In this document: piece after piece, positions 45,154 to 53,749 of the stretch
Position numbering within the stretch: position 1 is the stretch's first letter
Layout of the letters: every line of letters starts with the position of its first letter
Assembly: GCF_000239815.1 (NCBI RefSeq)
Contig: NZ_CAFK01000164.1
Coordinates: 1 to 53,749 of the forward strand
Length of the DNA stretch: 53,749 bases
Source of the DNA: Bradyrhizobium sp. STM 3843
Lineage (GTDB): Bacteria > Pseudomonadota > Alphaproteobacteria > Rhizobiales > Xanthobacteraceae
Reading direction: 5' to 3'
Position numbers and translations under genes: made by a program
The notes under the pieces: model-generated
The model's input: only the letters and a program-made list of their open reading frames with translations
The model's database searches: none
What the model was told of the DNA's origin: nothing

Positions 45154-45687
45154 TCACGCCTGCTTCAGCAGCTTCGGGGTGACGAACTTCACCAGCCTGC
45201 CGCGGCCGAAGGCCACGTCGGTCCAGTCGTCGATCTCGAAGTCGAACACGGCAAGTGCCGCCGTCGGCAGGTTGTGCGCAAGCTCGTGGCGCGCCGCCTT
45301 CTCTCCGCCGCCGGTCAAGGCGAGCGCGAGCTCATGCATGCCGGGATTGTGGCCGACCAGCAGCAGCTGCTTGGGATCGCTGGCGGCGGCGAGGCGGATG
45401 GTGTGCAGGAGCTGCATAGGTTCGGCGGCGTAGAGTTCCGGCACCATTTCCACCACCGGCTCCGGGACCCGGTCCCGCATCGCGTCCCAGGCAAGCTCCC
45501 AGGTCTGGCACGCCCGCACCGCCGTCGAGACCAGTACGAGATCGGGAAAGGGCGGGGTCCGGGCGATGAAGGCGCCGACCGCGGTGGCATCCTGATGCCC
45601 GCGTTCATCGAGTCGGCGGTCCTGATCGCGGCCGGACGGTGCGTCCCTTTCGGTCTTGGCGTGGCGGAAGAGCATCAATCGGCGCAT
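45154..45687 (-). CDS. SixA-type phosphohistidine phosphatase
   Basis: A 177-residue histidine phosphatase. The catalytic motif is LFRHAKTERD (RHA/G), with a second active-site His in LLVGHNPGMHELA and an Asp in DATAV. SixA removes phosphate from HPt domains such as that of ArcB; here it may do the same for other phosphohistidines. No kinase is adjacent. The start at 45687 matches the family; a start at 45723 is possible. It is divergent from the FAD oxidoreductase, with starts 72 bp apart. Confidence 0.88.
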   Translation of the reverse strand: MRRLMLFRHAKTERDAPSGRDQDRRLDERGHQDATAVGAFIARTPPFPDLVLVSTAVRACQTWELAWDAMRDRVPEPVVEMVPELYAAEPMQLLHTIRLAAASDPKQLLLVGHNPGMHELALALTGGGEKAARHELAHNLPTAALAVFDFEIDDWTDVAFGRGRLVKFVTPKLLKQA

Positions 45688-45758
45688 GAACGGTGGTCTC
45701 GAATCGGTCTGGCTGTGTTTCATCTATTCTTGTCTACCTCTTGGGCACTAAAAGCGTC

Positions 45759-47228
45759 ATGACGCGAGGTGACAAGCGCCCGTGGGGTTGGTTAAGAAAC
45801 GCCATGGGCGGGACTTCTACAAGTGCGATCGGCGAGGGGCGATTGGACGACACATCTGGCGGGCGAACGCGGCTCGCTTTCGACCTTGATGCCGACATTT
45901 GCGTGGTCGGCGGGGGCATTGCCGGACTGACGGTCGCGCTATGTGCTGCGCGGCAGGGTGCGAGCGTGGTGGTGCTCGAAGGCCGTCAGGTTGGCTGGAA
46001 TGCATCCGGCCATATGGCCGGCACGGTGATGCCCGGTTTCGCGCTGCCGCTGCCCGATCTGGTCGAGCGCGTCGGGCTTTCGCATGCGCGGGAGCTGTGG
46101 GCGCTATCCCGGGAAGGTGCCGAGTTCATTCGCGCTAATGTCACCGAGGCCATGATGCCCGGGATCGCCCGGAGCGAGGGTGTGCTCGAAGTCTCCAATG
46201 TCGATGCCGGTGACGGCCTGCTGCGCCGCCTCCAGATGCTAGGCGCGGATTTCGGCACCGAGGTGGAGGGCTGGCAGGTCGAGCGTGTCCGCAGTGCGCT
46301 CAAGACGGGCCGCTATTTCCAGGGCATCCATTATCCGACCGCGTTCCAGCTCGACGGCCAGAAATATGTGCATGCGCTGGCGCGGTTGGCGCTGCGCGCC
46401 GGCGCGCGCATCTTCGAGGATACGCCGGTGGTGAGCATCGATGCGACCGGCGTGCGCAAGCGCATCGTCACGCCCTCGGCGCGGCTGCGTGCGGCCCATA
46501 TCGTGCTGGCCGGCAACACCCATCTCGGCGCGCCGCTGCGGCGGCTGTCGGATACGTTGCTGCCGGTCTGGCGGTACGGCGGGATCACCGCCCCGCTCGG
46601 TGAGCGCCTCCACGAGGCCATCGGTTTTTCCGGCTCGGTGAGCGATACCGACGGTATCGATCATTTCCGCATCGTCGACGGCGACCGGCTGATGTGGGTC
46701 AGTCCTGAAACCACCTGGCCGATGCGACCGGGGACCTTTGCCGGCGCAGTCGCACGCCGCATCCGCAGCGTGTTTCCGCAGCTCGGCCAAGTCGAGATCG
46801 CCGAGAGCTTTGGCGGCGTCACTGGCCAGACCGTGCACGGCATGCCGCAGGTCGGCCAGTTGCGCAAAGGCCTGTGGGTGGCGAGCGGTTTCGGCCGTCA
46901 GGGTCTCAATACCTCGGCCATGGCCGGCCAGCTGATTGCGCAGGGCATCCTGGCCGGCGACGAGCGCTGGCGGCTGTTCTCGCCGTTTGAGCTGGTCTGG
47001 GCCGGCGGCGCGAGCGGTCGGGTCGCCGGCTATGTCGTCAGCCTGTGGACGCGGGGCAGCTCGGCCGTTGCCGGCGGCCTGGCACGGCATCGCGAGCGCG
47101 TGCGCGTCAAGGAGCGGGCGCGCGAAGCGCGGCTGGCCGAAGCCCGGCGGAAAGCCGCCGCGCCGCGCCGGCTGCCGATGCGGCCCCAGCCGTCGGACAT
47201 GATGGAAGGCGCGGGCGAAGAGAGGTGA
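45759..47228 (+). CDS. FAD-dependent oxidoreductase, DAO family
   Basis: A 489-residue amine/amino-acid oxidase-type flavoprotein. The FAD-binding motif is DICVVGGGIAGLTVALCAA, then VVVLEG; the C-terminal FAD contact is LRKGLWVASGFGRQGLN. The layout resembles gamma-glutamylputrescine oxidase and glycine oxidase-type enzymes that deaminate amines. A highly basic tail of about 45 residues (RHRERVRVKERAREARLAEA) is unusual and may bind membrane or nucleic acid. The start at 45759 is chosen; a Met at 45693 would overlap the divergent sixA. Confidence 0.85.
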   Translation: MTRGDKRPWGWLRNAMGGTSTSAIGEGRLDDTSGGRTRLAFDLDADICVVGGGIAGLTVALCAARQGASVVVLEGRQVGWNASGHMAGTVMPGFALPLPDLVERVGLSHARELWALSREGAEFIRANVTEAMMPGIARSEGVLEVSNVDAGDGLLRRLQMLGADFGTEVEGWQVERVRSALKTGRYFQGIHYPTAFQLDGQKYVHALARLALRAGARIFEDTPVVSIDATGVRKRIVTPSARLRAAHIVLAGNTHLGAPLRRLSDTLLPVWRYGGITAPLGERLHEAIGFSGSVSDTDGIDHFRIVDGDRLMWVSPETTWPMRPGTFAGAVARRIRSVFPQLGQVEIAESFGGVTGQTVHGMPQVGQLRKGLWVASGFGRQGLNTSAMAGQLIAQGILAGDERWRLFSPFELVWAGGASGRVAGYVVSLWTRGSSAVAGGLARHRERVRVKERAREARLAEARRKAAAPRRLPMRPQPSDMMEGAGEER

Positions 47229-47322
47229 CGTGTTCCTCGCTCGCGATAAAGTGAGCCATCGGAGCTCGCTTGCCCGTAACGTCTCGCGATCCCGGTCGTA
47301 ACTTCGGCAGCCATATCTCTCC

Positions 47323-47838
47323 ATGGAGACCGCCATGATCGATCGCCGCCTGATGCTGACCTCGCTCGCCGGCCTGTTCGGCTTTGCTGCCTTGCGCTGG
47401 TTCGGCGCGTCTGCGCCGGCACGGGCGGCGGAGAAGTTCGAGGTCGAGAAAACCGATGCCGAATGGCGCGCGCAGCTCACCCCCGAGCAATATGAGATCC
47501 TGCGCCAGGAGGGCACCGAACGGCCCTGGACCAGCCCGCTTTTGAAGGAGCACCGCAAGGGCACCTTCGCCTGCGCCGGCTGCGACCTGCCGCTGTTCTC
47601 CTCCGACACCAAGTTCGAGAGCGGCACCGGCTGGCCGAGCTTCTTCAGGCCGCTCGACAATGCGGTCGCGACCCGCGAGGACCGCACCTTCGGCATGGCG
47701 CGCACCGAGGTGCATTGCCGCCGCTGCGGTGGCCATCTCGGCCACGTCTTCGACGATGGCCCGAAGCCGACCGGCCTGCGCTACTGCATGGACGGGCTCG
47801 CGCTCAATTTTCATCCTGCAAGTTCGTCCGCGACGTGA
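47323..47838 (+). CDS. msrB: Exported methionine sulfoxide reductase B
   Basis: A 171-residue MsrB, which reduces methionine-R-sulfoxide in damaged proteins. The zinc site is two CxxC motifs (FACAGC and CRRCG), and the catalytic Cys is in RYCMD, where most homologues have RYCxN. An N-terminal signal with twin arginines ([16 protein letters not shown]) suggests Tat export to the periplasm, where it would repair envelope proteins. Start at 47323 or 47335; the latter gives a tighter signal. Confidence 0.93.
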   Translation: METAMIDRRLMLTSLAGLFGFAALRWFGASAPARAAEKFEVEKTDAEWRAQLTPEQYEILRQEGTERPWTSPLLKEHRKGTFACAGCDLPLFSSDTKFESGTGWPSFFRPLDNAVATREDRTFGMARTEVHCRRCGGHLGHVFDDGPKPTGLRYCMDGLALNFHPASSSAT

Positions 47839-47941
47839 CGGAATTGGCCGGCTCGCCCGTTCAAAGGATATCGGCGACCTGAACGACGCGACGGCCATGC
47901 GAAAGCATCGAGTCCGGAGCGCGATGGAGCACGCGCCGACT

Positions 47942-47956
47942 CGGCAAGACTTGCCG
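47942..47956. promoter_or_regulatory. Palindromic enhancer-like site upstream of flgE
   Basis: CGGCAAG-A-CTTGCCG (47942-47956) is a perfect palindrome; a half copy CGGCAAT follows at 47960-47966. It lies about 90 bp upstream of the sigma-54 promoter, the right place for an enhancer. It resembles the Caulobacter ftr elements bound by FlbD, as I recall them. Confidence 0.55.
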
Positions 47957-48040
47957 GCTCGGCAATTGTTCACCACTTTTGGCGGCGGCTTTTTTACGCT
48001 GTAGTTTTCTAACGTATTGATCTTGCGCCAGATTCGTTTC

Positions 48041-48055
48041 TGGCACAGCGATTGC
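48041..48055 (+). promoter_or_regulatory. Sigma-54 (RpoN) promoter of flgE
   Basis: TGGCAC (48041-48046), five bases, TTGC (48052-48055) matches the -24/-12 consensus TGGCAC-N5-TTGC exactly. Predicted transcription starts near 48067, about 50 nt before flgE. Confidence 0.8.
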
Positions 48056-48118
48056 GACAGTCTCCGCGAATGGCGGTTAGGGCTCGACCCGCCGCCTGGT
48101 CAATGTGGAGACAATGGT

Positions 48119-49924
48119 ATGGGTATCTTCGATGCGCTGAACACTGCGGTCAGCGGCCTCTCCTCGCAGTCGTTCGCGCTGCAGAACATCTCGGGCAACA
48201 TCGCGAACGCCTCGACGGTCGGCTACAAGGGCATCGGAACGAACTTCGAAGATCTCATTCCGGCCGCGACCAACCCGACCCGCCAGAACGCCGGCGGCGT
48301 CACCGCCTTTTCGCAGGCCACCATCACCACCCAGGGCACGGTCTCGACCTCCACGGTCGCCACCAACATGGCGATCAATGGCGACGGCTTCTTCTCGGTG
48401 CAGAAGGCGACCTCGATGGTCGACAACGCCCCGGTGTTCTCCGGTGTCACCAACTACACCCGTCGCGGCGACTTCCAGCTCGACGCCAACGGCAATCTGA
48501 TCAACGGCGCCGGCTACTACCTGATGGGCATGACCGTCGACCCCAAGACCGGCAACCCGACGGGCAACGTGCCGCAGGTGCTCAAATTCGCCAACAACTT
48601 CGTGCCGGCCCAGGCGACGACGGCCATTCAATATGGCGCCAACCTGCCGACCACGCCGAAGACGCAGGCCAGCTCCACTGCCGCCTCCGGCACGTTGACC
48701 GCGGCCGGCGGCCTCAACTCGGCCGATCTGTCCAATGTGCCGCTTCCCGTCGGCACCAATTTCTACAGCGATAAAACGGTGACCGGCACCGTGGCGAACA
48801 ACAAGAACTCGACCGCGATCACGGCGAACACCCTGCTGTCGGGTGGCGCGGCGACCGACTCGGTCGCGACCAATTTCGCTCCCGGTGACACCATCACCTT
48901 GACCGGCAGCGCCGGCGACGTCGTCACCTTCACCTTCGTCGCCTCCGGCGCCACCGGCAATCAGATCAACGTGGGCGACTCCGTGGGCACCTTGCTCAAC
49001 AAGATCGGCGCCGTCACCGGCGTTGCGCCGACCATCTCTGGCGGTGCGATCACTCTGCATTCCGGCAGCGGCGAAGATTGGAGCGTCGCCAGCACGGCGG
49101 GCGGCTTCGCCGCCCTCGGCCTCACCTCGCCGGTGACACTGACCCGCAACTCCAGCCCCGGCACCGGCATCGTCGTGGGCAACGACCTGACGAACTTCAC
49201 CAACGAAACCATCAGCGGCGGTGCGGTGACGACCTACAACTCCGCCGGTACGCCGGTGAACGTGCAGCTGCGCTGGGCCAAGACCGACAGCTCGACCCTG
49301 GGCCCCGGCCACGCGGACACCTGGAATCTGTTTTACCAGACCAATTCGACGGCAACCGGGTCGACGGTGGCATGGCTCAATACCGGCACCAACTTCACCT
49401 TCAACACCGACGGTTCGCTGAAGTCGCCGACCTCGTCCTCGATCTCCATTCCTAACGTGTCGGTCGACGGCGTCTCGCTGGGCACGATCAGCCTCAACAT
49501 TTCGTCCGGGGCGTTGTCGCAATTTGCGAGCACCTCGGGTGCCGCGACCATCAACCAGATCCAGCAGAACGGCTTCCCGGCCGGTCAGCTGCAATCGGTT
49601 GCGGTCAACAATAACGGCATCGTAGTCGGCACCTTCTCGAACGGGCAGACCATCAGCCTCGCGCAGGTGACGCTCTCGCACTTCAACGGCACCAACTATC
49701 TGAAGGCGCTGGACGGCGGCGCCTATGAGGTGACGGACCAGTCGGGGCAGGCGATCATCGGCGCCTCCGGCAAGATCGCGGGATCGTCGCTCGAGGGCTC
49801 CAACACCGACATCGCCGATCAGTTCACCAAGCTGATCGTGACCCAGCAGGCCTATTCCGCCAACACCAAGGTGATCACCACGGCGAACAGCATGGTTCAG
49901 GATCTCCTGAACACGCTGCGTTGA
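48119..49924 (+). CDS. flgE: Flagellar hook protein FlgE
   Basis: A 601-residue hook protein that polymerises into the flagellar universal joint. The N-terminal rod-type motif is SGLSSQSFALQNISGNIANA, followed by STVGYKG, and the C-terminal helix is DQFTKLIVTQQAYSANTKVI, both coiled-coil core parts. The outer domains are enlarged: residues about 214-341 form an insertion related to one in FlgL downstream. Standard FlgE is about 400 residues. It starts 8 bases after GTGGAG and is driven by the sigma-54 promoter. It leads the flgE-flgK-flgL cluster. Confidence 0.93.
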   Translation: MGIFDALNTAVSGLSSQSFALQNISGNIANASTVGYKGIGTNFEDLIPAATNPTRQNAGGVTAFSQATITTQGTVSTSTVATNMAINGDGFFSVQKATSMVDNAPVFSGVTNYTRRGDFQLDANGNLINGAGYYLMGMTVDPKTGNPTGNVPQVLKFANNFVPAQATTAIQYGANLPTTPKTQASSTAASGTLTAAGGLNSADLSNVPLPVGTNFYSDKTVTGTVANNKNSTAITANTLLSGGAATDSVATNFAPGDTITLTGSAGDVVTFTFVASGATGNQINVGDSVGTLLNKIGAVTGVAPTISGGAITLHSGSGEDWSVASTAGGFAALGLTSPVTLTRNSSPGTGIVVGNDLTNFTNETISGGAVTTYNSAGTPVNVQLRWAKTDSSTLGPGHADTWNLFYQTNSTATGSTVAWLNTGTNFTFNTDGSLKSPTSSSISIPNVSVDGVSLGTISLNISSGALSQFASTSGAATINQIQQNGFPAGQLQSVAVNNNGIVVGTFSNGQTISLAQVTLSHFNGTNYLKALDGGAYEVTDQSGQAIIGASGKIAGSSLEGSNTDIADQFTKLIVTQQAYSANTKVITTANSMVQDLLNTLR

Positions 49925-49971
49925 TCGCATTCGTTCGACGCGTTCTGACATGATCTAAGGCAGGTACCATC

Positions 49972-51840
49972 ATGGGTTTGAGTTCGGCGCTGGCCACTGC
50001 GATGTCCGGCCTGCGGTCCACGCAGGCGGCGCTCTCGATCATTTCGTCGAACGTCGCCAATGCGCAGACGCCCGGCTATGTCGCGCAAAATCCAAATCAG
50101 ATCGAGGTCGCCAGCGGCGGCTTCGGCTCCACAGTGCAGACCGTCGGCGTCAGCCGTCAGCTCGATCTCTTCGTGCAGAACCAGCTCCGCACCGAAACCT
50201 CGACCGGAGCCTATACCGATCAGATCGCCAACATCCTGGGCCAGCTGCAGAGCGTGTATGGCACGCCCGGCGGCTCCGGCACGCTGGAGACGGCGCTGAA
50301 CAATTTCACCAGCGCGCTGCAATCGCTGTCCAACAATTCCAACAGCCAATCCGCCCAGTCGGTGGCGCTGTCGGCGGCGCAGACCCTGGCGCAAAACCTC
50401 AATAACACCACCAAGGGCATCCAGACGCTGCGCAGCAATGTCGAGCAGGACATCGGCAATTCGGCGGCCCAGGCCAATGCGGCGATCGCCCAGATCGCGG
50501 ACCTGAACAGCCGGCTGCAGGGGACCGATCCGTCCGATCCGCTTGCCGCCACGCTGCAGGATCAGCGCGACAACGCCATCAACACGCTGTCCAAATATGT
50601 CGACATCCGCGTCGTCAGCGATTCCACGAACGGGGTCAGCGTGTTCACCAATTCGGGCATCCAGCTGGTCGGCGCCGGGCTCGCCTCGCAGTTCACGTTC
50701 TCCTCGCCAGGATCGCTCGACGCTACCTCGCTCTACAACACCAATCCGACGCTGAGTGGGGTCGGCCAGCTCAACCTCAAGCTCTCCAACGGCGTGTCGA
50801 TCGACGTCGTCGCCAACAATCTGCTCGGATCCGGCCAGATCGCGGCCGACCTCAAGCTGCGCGACCAGACGCTGGTGCAGGCGCAGACCCAGGTCGATCA
50901 GCTCGCGGCGACGATGTCCTCGGCGCTGTCTGACCAGACCACCGCGGGAACGGCCGTGACCGGTCCGCCTGCGGGCTTCGACGTCTCGACCTCGGGCGTG
51001 CTGCCCGGCAACACGATCAACCTGACCTATACCGATTCCAGCAACGTCCAGCGCCAGATCAAGGTGGTCAATGTGACCGATCCGGCCGCCTTGCCGCTGC
51101 AGAACGCGGCGGGCGCCAACCCGACCTATGTCGGCGTGAACTTCTCGCTCGGCATGGCGTCGGTGGTGACGCAATTGAACAGTGCGCTCGGAGGTGCGCA
51201 TCTGCAGTTTGCCAATCCCTCCGGCTCGACCTTGCGCATCACCGATGACGGCACCAGCCAGGCGACTGTCAATGCGGCCTCGGTGACGACGACTGCGCAG
51301 TCGCTCGCCTCAGGCAATCCGCAGCTGCCGGTGTTCACCGATGGCAGCACCGCGCTCTATACCGGCGCGATCACCTCGACTGGCTCGCAGATGACCGGCC
51401 TTGCCGGGCGGATCTCCGTCAATCCGGCGCTGGTCAGTGACCCGACCAAGCTCTCGACCTATTCGACATCGCCTCCCACGGCGGCGGGCGATGCGACCCG
51501 GCCAAATTTCCTGTTCTCGCAGCTCACCTCCGCCACCTTCAGCTACTCGCCGACCACCGGACTGGGCTCGGCGGCGCAGCCGTTCCAGGGCACGGTGTCG
51601 AGCTATCTGCAGCAGTTCATCAGCCAGCAGGGCAACGCCTCCACGCTCGCCACCCAATTGAAGCAGGGCCAGAGCGTGATCGTCAGCACCCTCCAGCAGA
51701 AGTTCAATTCGACCTCGGGCGTCAATATGGACGCCGAGATGTCGAACCTGATCCAGGTCCAGAACACCTACGCAGCCAATGCCCACATCATGTCGGTCGT
51801 GCAAAGCATGATGCAAACGCTGCTCCAGGCCAACCCGTAA
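49972..51840 (+). CDS. flgK: Flagellar hook-associated protein FlgK (HAP1)
   Basis: A 622-residue junction protein that joins hook and filament. The N-terminus MGLSSALATAMSGLRSTQAA, then SSNVANAQTPGYVAQ, is the FlgK-type core; the C-terminus VNMDAEMSNLIQVQNTYAAN is the matching helix. The middle 400 residues are variable surface domains. It is 47 bp after flgE and 10 bp before flgL, so the three are co-transcribed. Its length is near the usual range. Confidence 0.93.
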   Translation: MGLSSALATAMSGLRSTQAALSIISSNVANAQTPGYVAQNPNQIEVASGGFGSTVQTVGVSRQLDLFVQNQLRTETSTGAYTDQIANILGQLQSVYGTPGGSGTLETALNNFTSALQSLSNNSNSQSAQSVALSAAQTLAQNLNNTTKGIQTLRSNVEQDIGNSAAQANAAIAQIADLNSRLQGTDPSDPLAATLQDQRDNAINTLSKYVDIRVVSDSTNGVSVFTNSGIQLVGAGLASQFTFSSPGSLDATSLYNTNPTLSGVGQLNLKLSNGVSIDVVANNLLGSGQIAADLKLRDQTLVQAQTQVDQLAATMSSALSDQTTAGTAVTGPPAGFDVSTSGVLPGNTINLTYTDSSNVQRQIKVVNVTDPAALPLQNAAGANPTYVGVNFSLGMASVVTQLNSALGGAHLQFANPSGSTLRITDDGTSQATVNAASVTTTAQSLASGNPQLPVFTDGSTALYTGAITSTGSQMTGLAGRISVNPALVSDPTKLSTYSTSPPTAAGDATRPNFLFSQLTSATFSYSPTTGLGSAAQPFQGTVSSYLQQFISQQGNASTLATQLKQGQSVIVSTLQQKFNSTSGVNMDAEMSNLIQVQNTYAANAHIMSVVQSMMQTLLQANP

Positions 51841-51850
51841 GGCGCGTCAC

Positions 51851-53716
51851 ATGTCGATCAGCAGCATCAATTATGGCTCGTCTCTGCTCGGGCTGTCGGT
51901 TCGGAACATCAACGACCAGCTCGCCAATCTGTCGACCCAGCTCTCGACCGGTGTGAAATCGAGCAACTATGCCGGGATGGGCGGCGACGAGGGCTTTGCC
52001 ATCGCGGCGCGATCGCAGCTGTCGAACATCCAGGCCTTCACCGACACGATGACGCATGTCAACACCATCGTGCAGGCGGCAAACACCGTTTTGCAGTCGC
52101 TGTCGAAGACCGCAGGCACGGTTCAGAGTGCGGCGGCCGCGACGCCGCAAAATCTCACCAGCACCGGCCAGAGCATCGGTCAGCAGAACGCGCAGTCGAA
52201 CCTGGCTGCGATGGTCGGCATGCTCAACACCCAGGTCGGCGACCGCTACATCTTCTCGGGCTCCGCCATCGACAAGCCGGCGGTGGCATCCGCCGACGAC
52301 ATCCTCAACGGTACCGCCACCCAGGCCGGACTGAAGCAGGTGATCGCCGAGCGGCAACAGGCCGATCTCGGCACCTCCGGCATGGGACGCCTGGTGTTGT
52401 CGGCCCCGGCGACCATGCCGATCACGCTGTCGGAGGATGTCGCGGGTTCGCCGTTCGGCCTGAAGCTGAACTCCGTCAGTTCGTCCTTGACCAATGCCGT
52501 CGTCACCGGTCCGTCGGGGTCGCCGTCCTCGGTGTCGGTCGATCTCACCGCCGGCAATCCGAACCCGGGCGACCAGATCAGCTTCGTGTTCAACCTGCCT
52601 GATCGCACCACCGAGTCGATCAAGCTCACCGCCTCGAACACCACGCCGGCGCAGCCCAATACATTCGCGATCGGCGCCACTCCGGCGGCCACCTCGGCAA
52701 ACCTGAATGCGGCCTTGAACAGCGGGATCGGCACGCTCGCCAACACGTCCTTGGTGGCGGCTTCGGCCATCGCGGCGGGCAACAACTTCTTCTCCGACGG
52801 CGTGGCCACCGGAAGCGCTGTCAACAACAAGGCCGCGGCGCCGATCACGGGCGCAACGCTGCTGTCCGGCGCCGCCGCGACGGATTCGATCGCAACCAAT
52901 TTCAAGGCTGGCGACACCATCACCGTGAACGGGAAAACCTTGACGTTCGTGGCATCGGGCGCGACCGGCAACCAGCTCAACGTCACCGACAGCGTTCAGA
53001 CCCTGCTGTCCAAGATCGACCAGATCACCGGCACCAAGACACCGTCGACGATCAGCGGCGGCGCGATCACGATCAACACCAATGATGCCCCGGATCTCAG
53101 CATCACAAGCTCGAACTCGGCGGCTTTCCAGGCGCTCGGCTTCAGCGGCACGGTGACCGCGAGCTCTCCGCTGCGTGTCTCGGGCTCACCGCTCGGGTCG
53201 GCCACGAGCCTGACCTCTGGCGCTGCGAACACGGTGGCTTGGTACACGGGCAACAACGCGCCGGGCGCGGCGCGCTCGACCTCCAGCGTCCGCATCGACA
53301 CCTCCCAGAGCGTGCAATTCGGAGCGCAGGCCAACGAGCAGGCGATCCGCCAGGCGATCCAGCAGACCGCGGTCTATGCCGCCGTTTCGGCATCGCCGAC
53401 GGCTCCCAATTCCGGCGCCCAGATCGCGGCGCTCTCGCAGCGAATCGCCGCCGATCTGACGCCGGCGACCGGGCAGCAGACGATCTCGGACATCCAGACC
53501 GACTTCGCCAATGCGCAGACCACAATGAAGGATGCCGGGGCCCGGCAGACGCAGTCGAAGGCGGCGCTGCAGAGCCTGATCGACGGCACCGAGGGCATCA
53601 CGCAGAACGAGGTCGCAGCCGAGATCCTGCAGCTGCAGACCAATCTGCAGGCCTCCTACCAGACCACCTCGATGCTGTCGCAACTGTCGCTGGTCAAATA
53701 CCTGCCGGCCGGCTGA
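51851..53716 (+). CDS. flgL: Flagellar hook-associated protein FlgL (HAP3)
   Basis: A 621-residue flagellin-like junction protein. Residues 1-140 are the N-terminal flagellin-type helices (NINDQLANLSTQLSTGVKS), and the last 90 residues (NEVAAEILQLQTNLQASYQT) form the C-terminal helix; together they make the filament-type core. Usual FlgL is 300-400 residues; the extra length is largely an insertion at about 312-447 related to that in FlgE. It starts 10 bp after flgK and ends 33 bp before the window edge, so it is complete. Confidence 0.9.
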   Translation: MSISSINYGSSLLGLSVRNINDQLANLSTQLSTGVKSSNYAGMGGDEGFAIAARSQLSNIQAFTDTMTHVNTIVQAANTVLQSLSKTAGTVQSAAAATPQNLTSTGQSIGQQNAQSNLAAMVGMLNTQVGDRYIFSGSAIDKPAVASADDILNGTATQAGLKQVIAERQQADLGTSGMGRLVLSAPATMPITLSEDVAGSPFGLKLNSVSSSLTNAVVTGPSGSPSSVSVDLTAGNPNPGDQISFVFNLPDRTTESIKLTASNTTPAQPNTFAIGATPAATSANLNAALNSGIGTLANTSLVAASAIAAGNNFFSDGVATGSAVNNKAAAPITGATLLSGAAATDSIATNFKAGDTITVNGKTLTFVASGATGNQLNVTDSVQTLLSKIDQITGTKTPSTISGGAITINTNDAPDLSITSSNSAAFQALGFSGTVTASSPLRVSGSPLGSATSLTSGAANTVAWYTGNNAPGAARSTSSVRIDTSQSVQFGAQANEQAIRQAIQQTAVYAAVSASPTAPNSGAQIAALSQRIAADLTPATGQQTISDIQTDFANAQTTMKDAGARQTQSKAALQSLIDGTEGITQNEVAAEILQLQTNLQASYQTTSMLSQLSLVKYLPAG

Positions 53717-53726
53717 TGGGGCACGG

Positions 53727-53743
53727 TTAGGCTTCCGTTAACC
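53727..53743. promoter_or_regulatory. CtrA-like site after flgL
   Basis: TTAG (53727-53730), seven bases, TTAACC (53738-53743) is one base off the CtrA consensus. It could drive the next gene beyond the window or a continuing flagellar operon. Confidence 0.45.
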
Positions 53744-53749
53744 ACGTCT

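Noticed and set aside
48077..49951. 624-codon minus-strand frame opposite flgE, and similar frames opposite flgK and flgL
   Set aside because: Translations are Arg/Gly/Val-rich without motifs, whereas the plus-strand genes show the full flagellar signatures.

Overview
The window is a high-GC chromosomal segment of an alphaproteobacterium. It most resembles a Bradyrhizobium-type member of the Nitrobacteraceae. The evidence is gene content (a hook and hook-junction flagellar cluster with a sigma-54 type promoter, an Mla system with a STAS-fused permease, a ferredoxin next to a thioredoxin-reductase-like ferredoxin-NADP reductase, a plcP-agt lipid-remodelling pair), TTAA-N7-TTAA (CtrA-like) and GGAAC-N16-GGTT (EcfG-like) promoter motifs, and intergenic palindromes of kinds I recall from Bradyrhizobium. 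The assignment rests on recognition, not on a search. I saw no tRNA, rRNA, CRISPR array, prophage or insertion sequence.

Layout. 1-9.6 kb: a MarR regulator divergent from an exported tannase/feruloyl esterase, an exported serine hydrolase, an FkbM methyltransferase, an Lrp regulator divergent from a DMT exporter, a small exported peptidoglycan-binding-fold protein and a VOC protein. 9.7-15.2 kb: an IclR regulator divergent from a class V aminotransferase and a complete polar amino-acid ABC transporter, which looks like one catabolic unit for an unidentified amino compound. 15.2-16.3 kb: about 1.1 kb without a gene, filled with degenerate dispersed repeats. 16.3-19.3 kb: a PlcP-like metallophosphoesterase, an Agt-like glycosyltransferase and a threonine/serine dehydratase. 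19.3-23.1 kb: an Ala/Glu-rich protein of unknown function, an MFS transporter and a dipeptide epimerase. 23.2-26.1 kb: the MlaE-MlaF-MlaD lipid transport operon.

26.3-32.7 kb: a 1845-residue membrane-anchored coiled-coil protein with long internal repeats faces a solo histidine phosphotransfer (HPt) gene. The 400 bp between them carries two strong CtrA-like sites. This is the best candidate for an undescribed system: a giant filamentous scaffold and a phosphorelay protein that may share cell-cycle control. 32.8-40.4 kb: ferredoxin, thioesterase and ferredoxin-NADP reductase; a DUF2147 protein; an orphan Liv-type binding protein; a large exported SGNH hydrolase; and a flippase-like membrane protein. 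40.4-47.8 kb: a ferritin-like stress protein with an EcfG-type promoter and a strong terminator, a DHA2 drug exporter, small membrane proteins, a YdcF protein, a universal stress protein, a SixA-type phosphatase, an FAD oxidoreductase and an exported MsrB.

48.0-53.7 kb: flgE, flgK and flgL behind a near-consensus sigma-54 promoter with an upstream palindrome. The hook protein FlgE and the junction protein FlgL share a related insertion of about 130 residues that is not expected in standard forms of either. A CtrA-like site follows flgL at the window edge.
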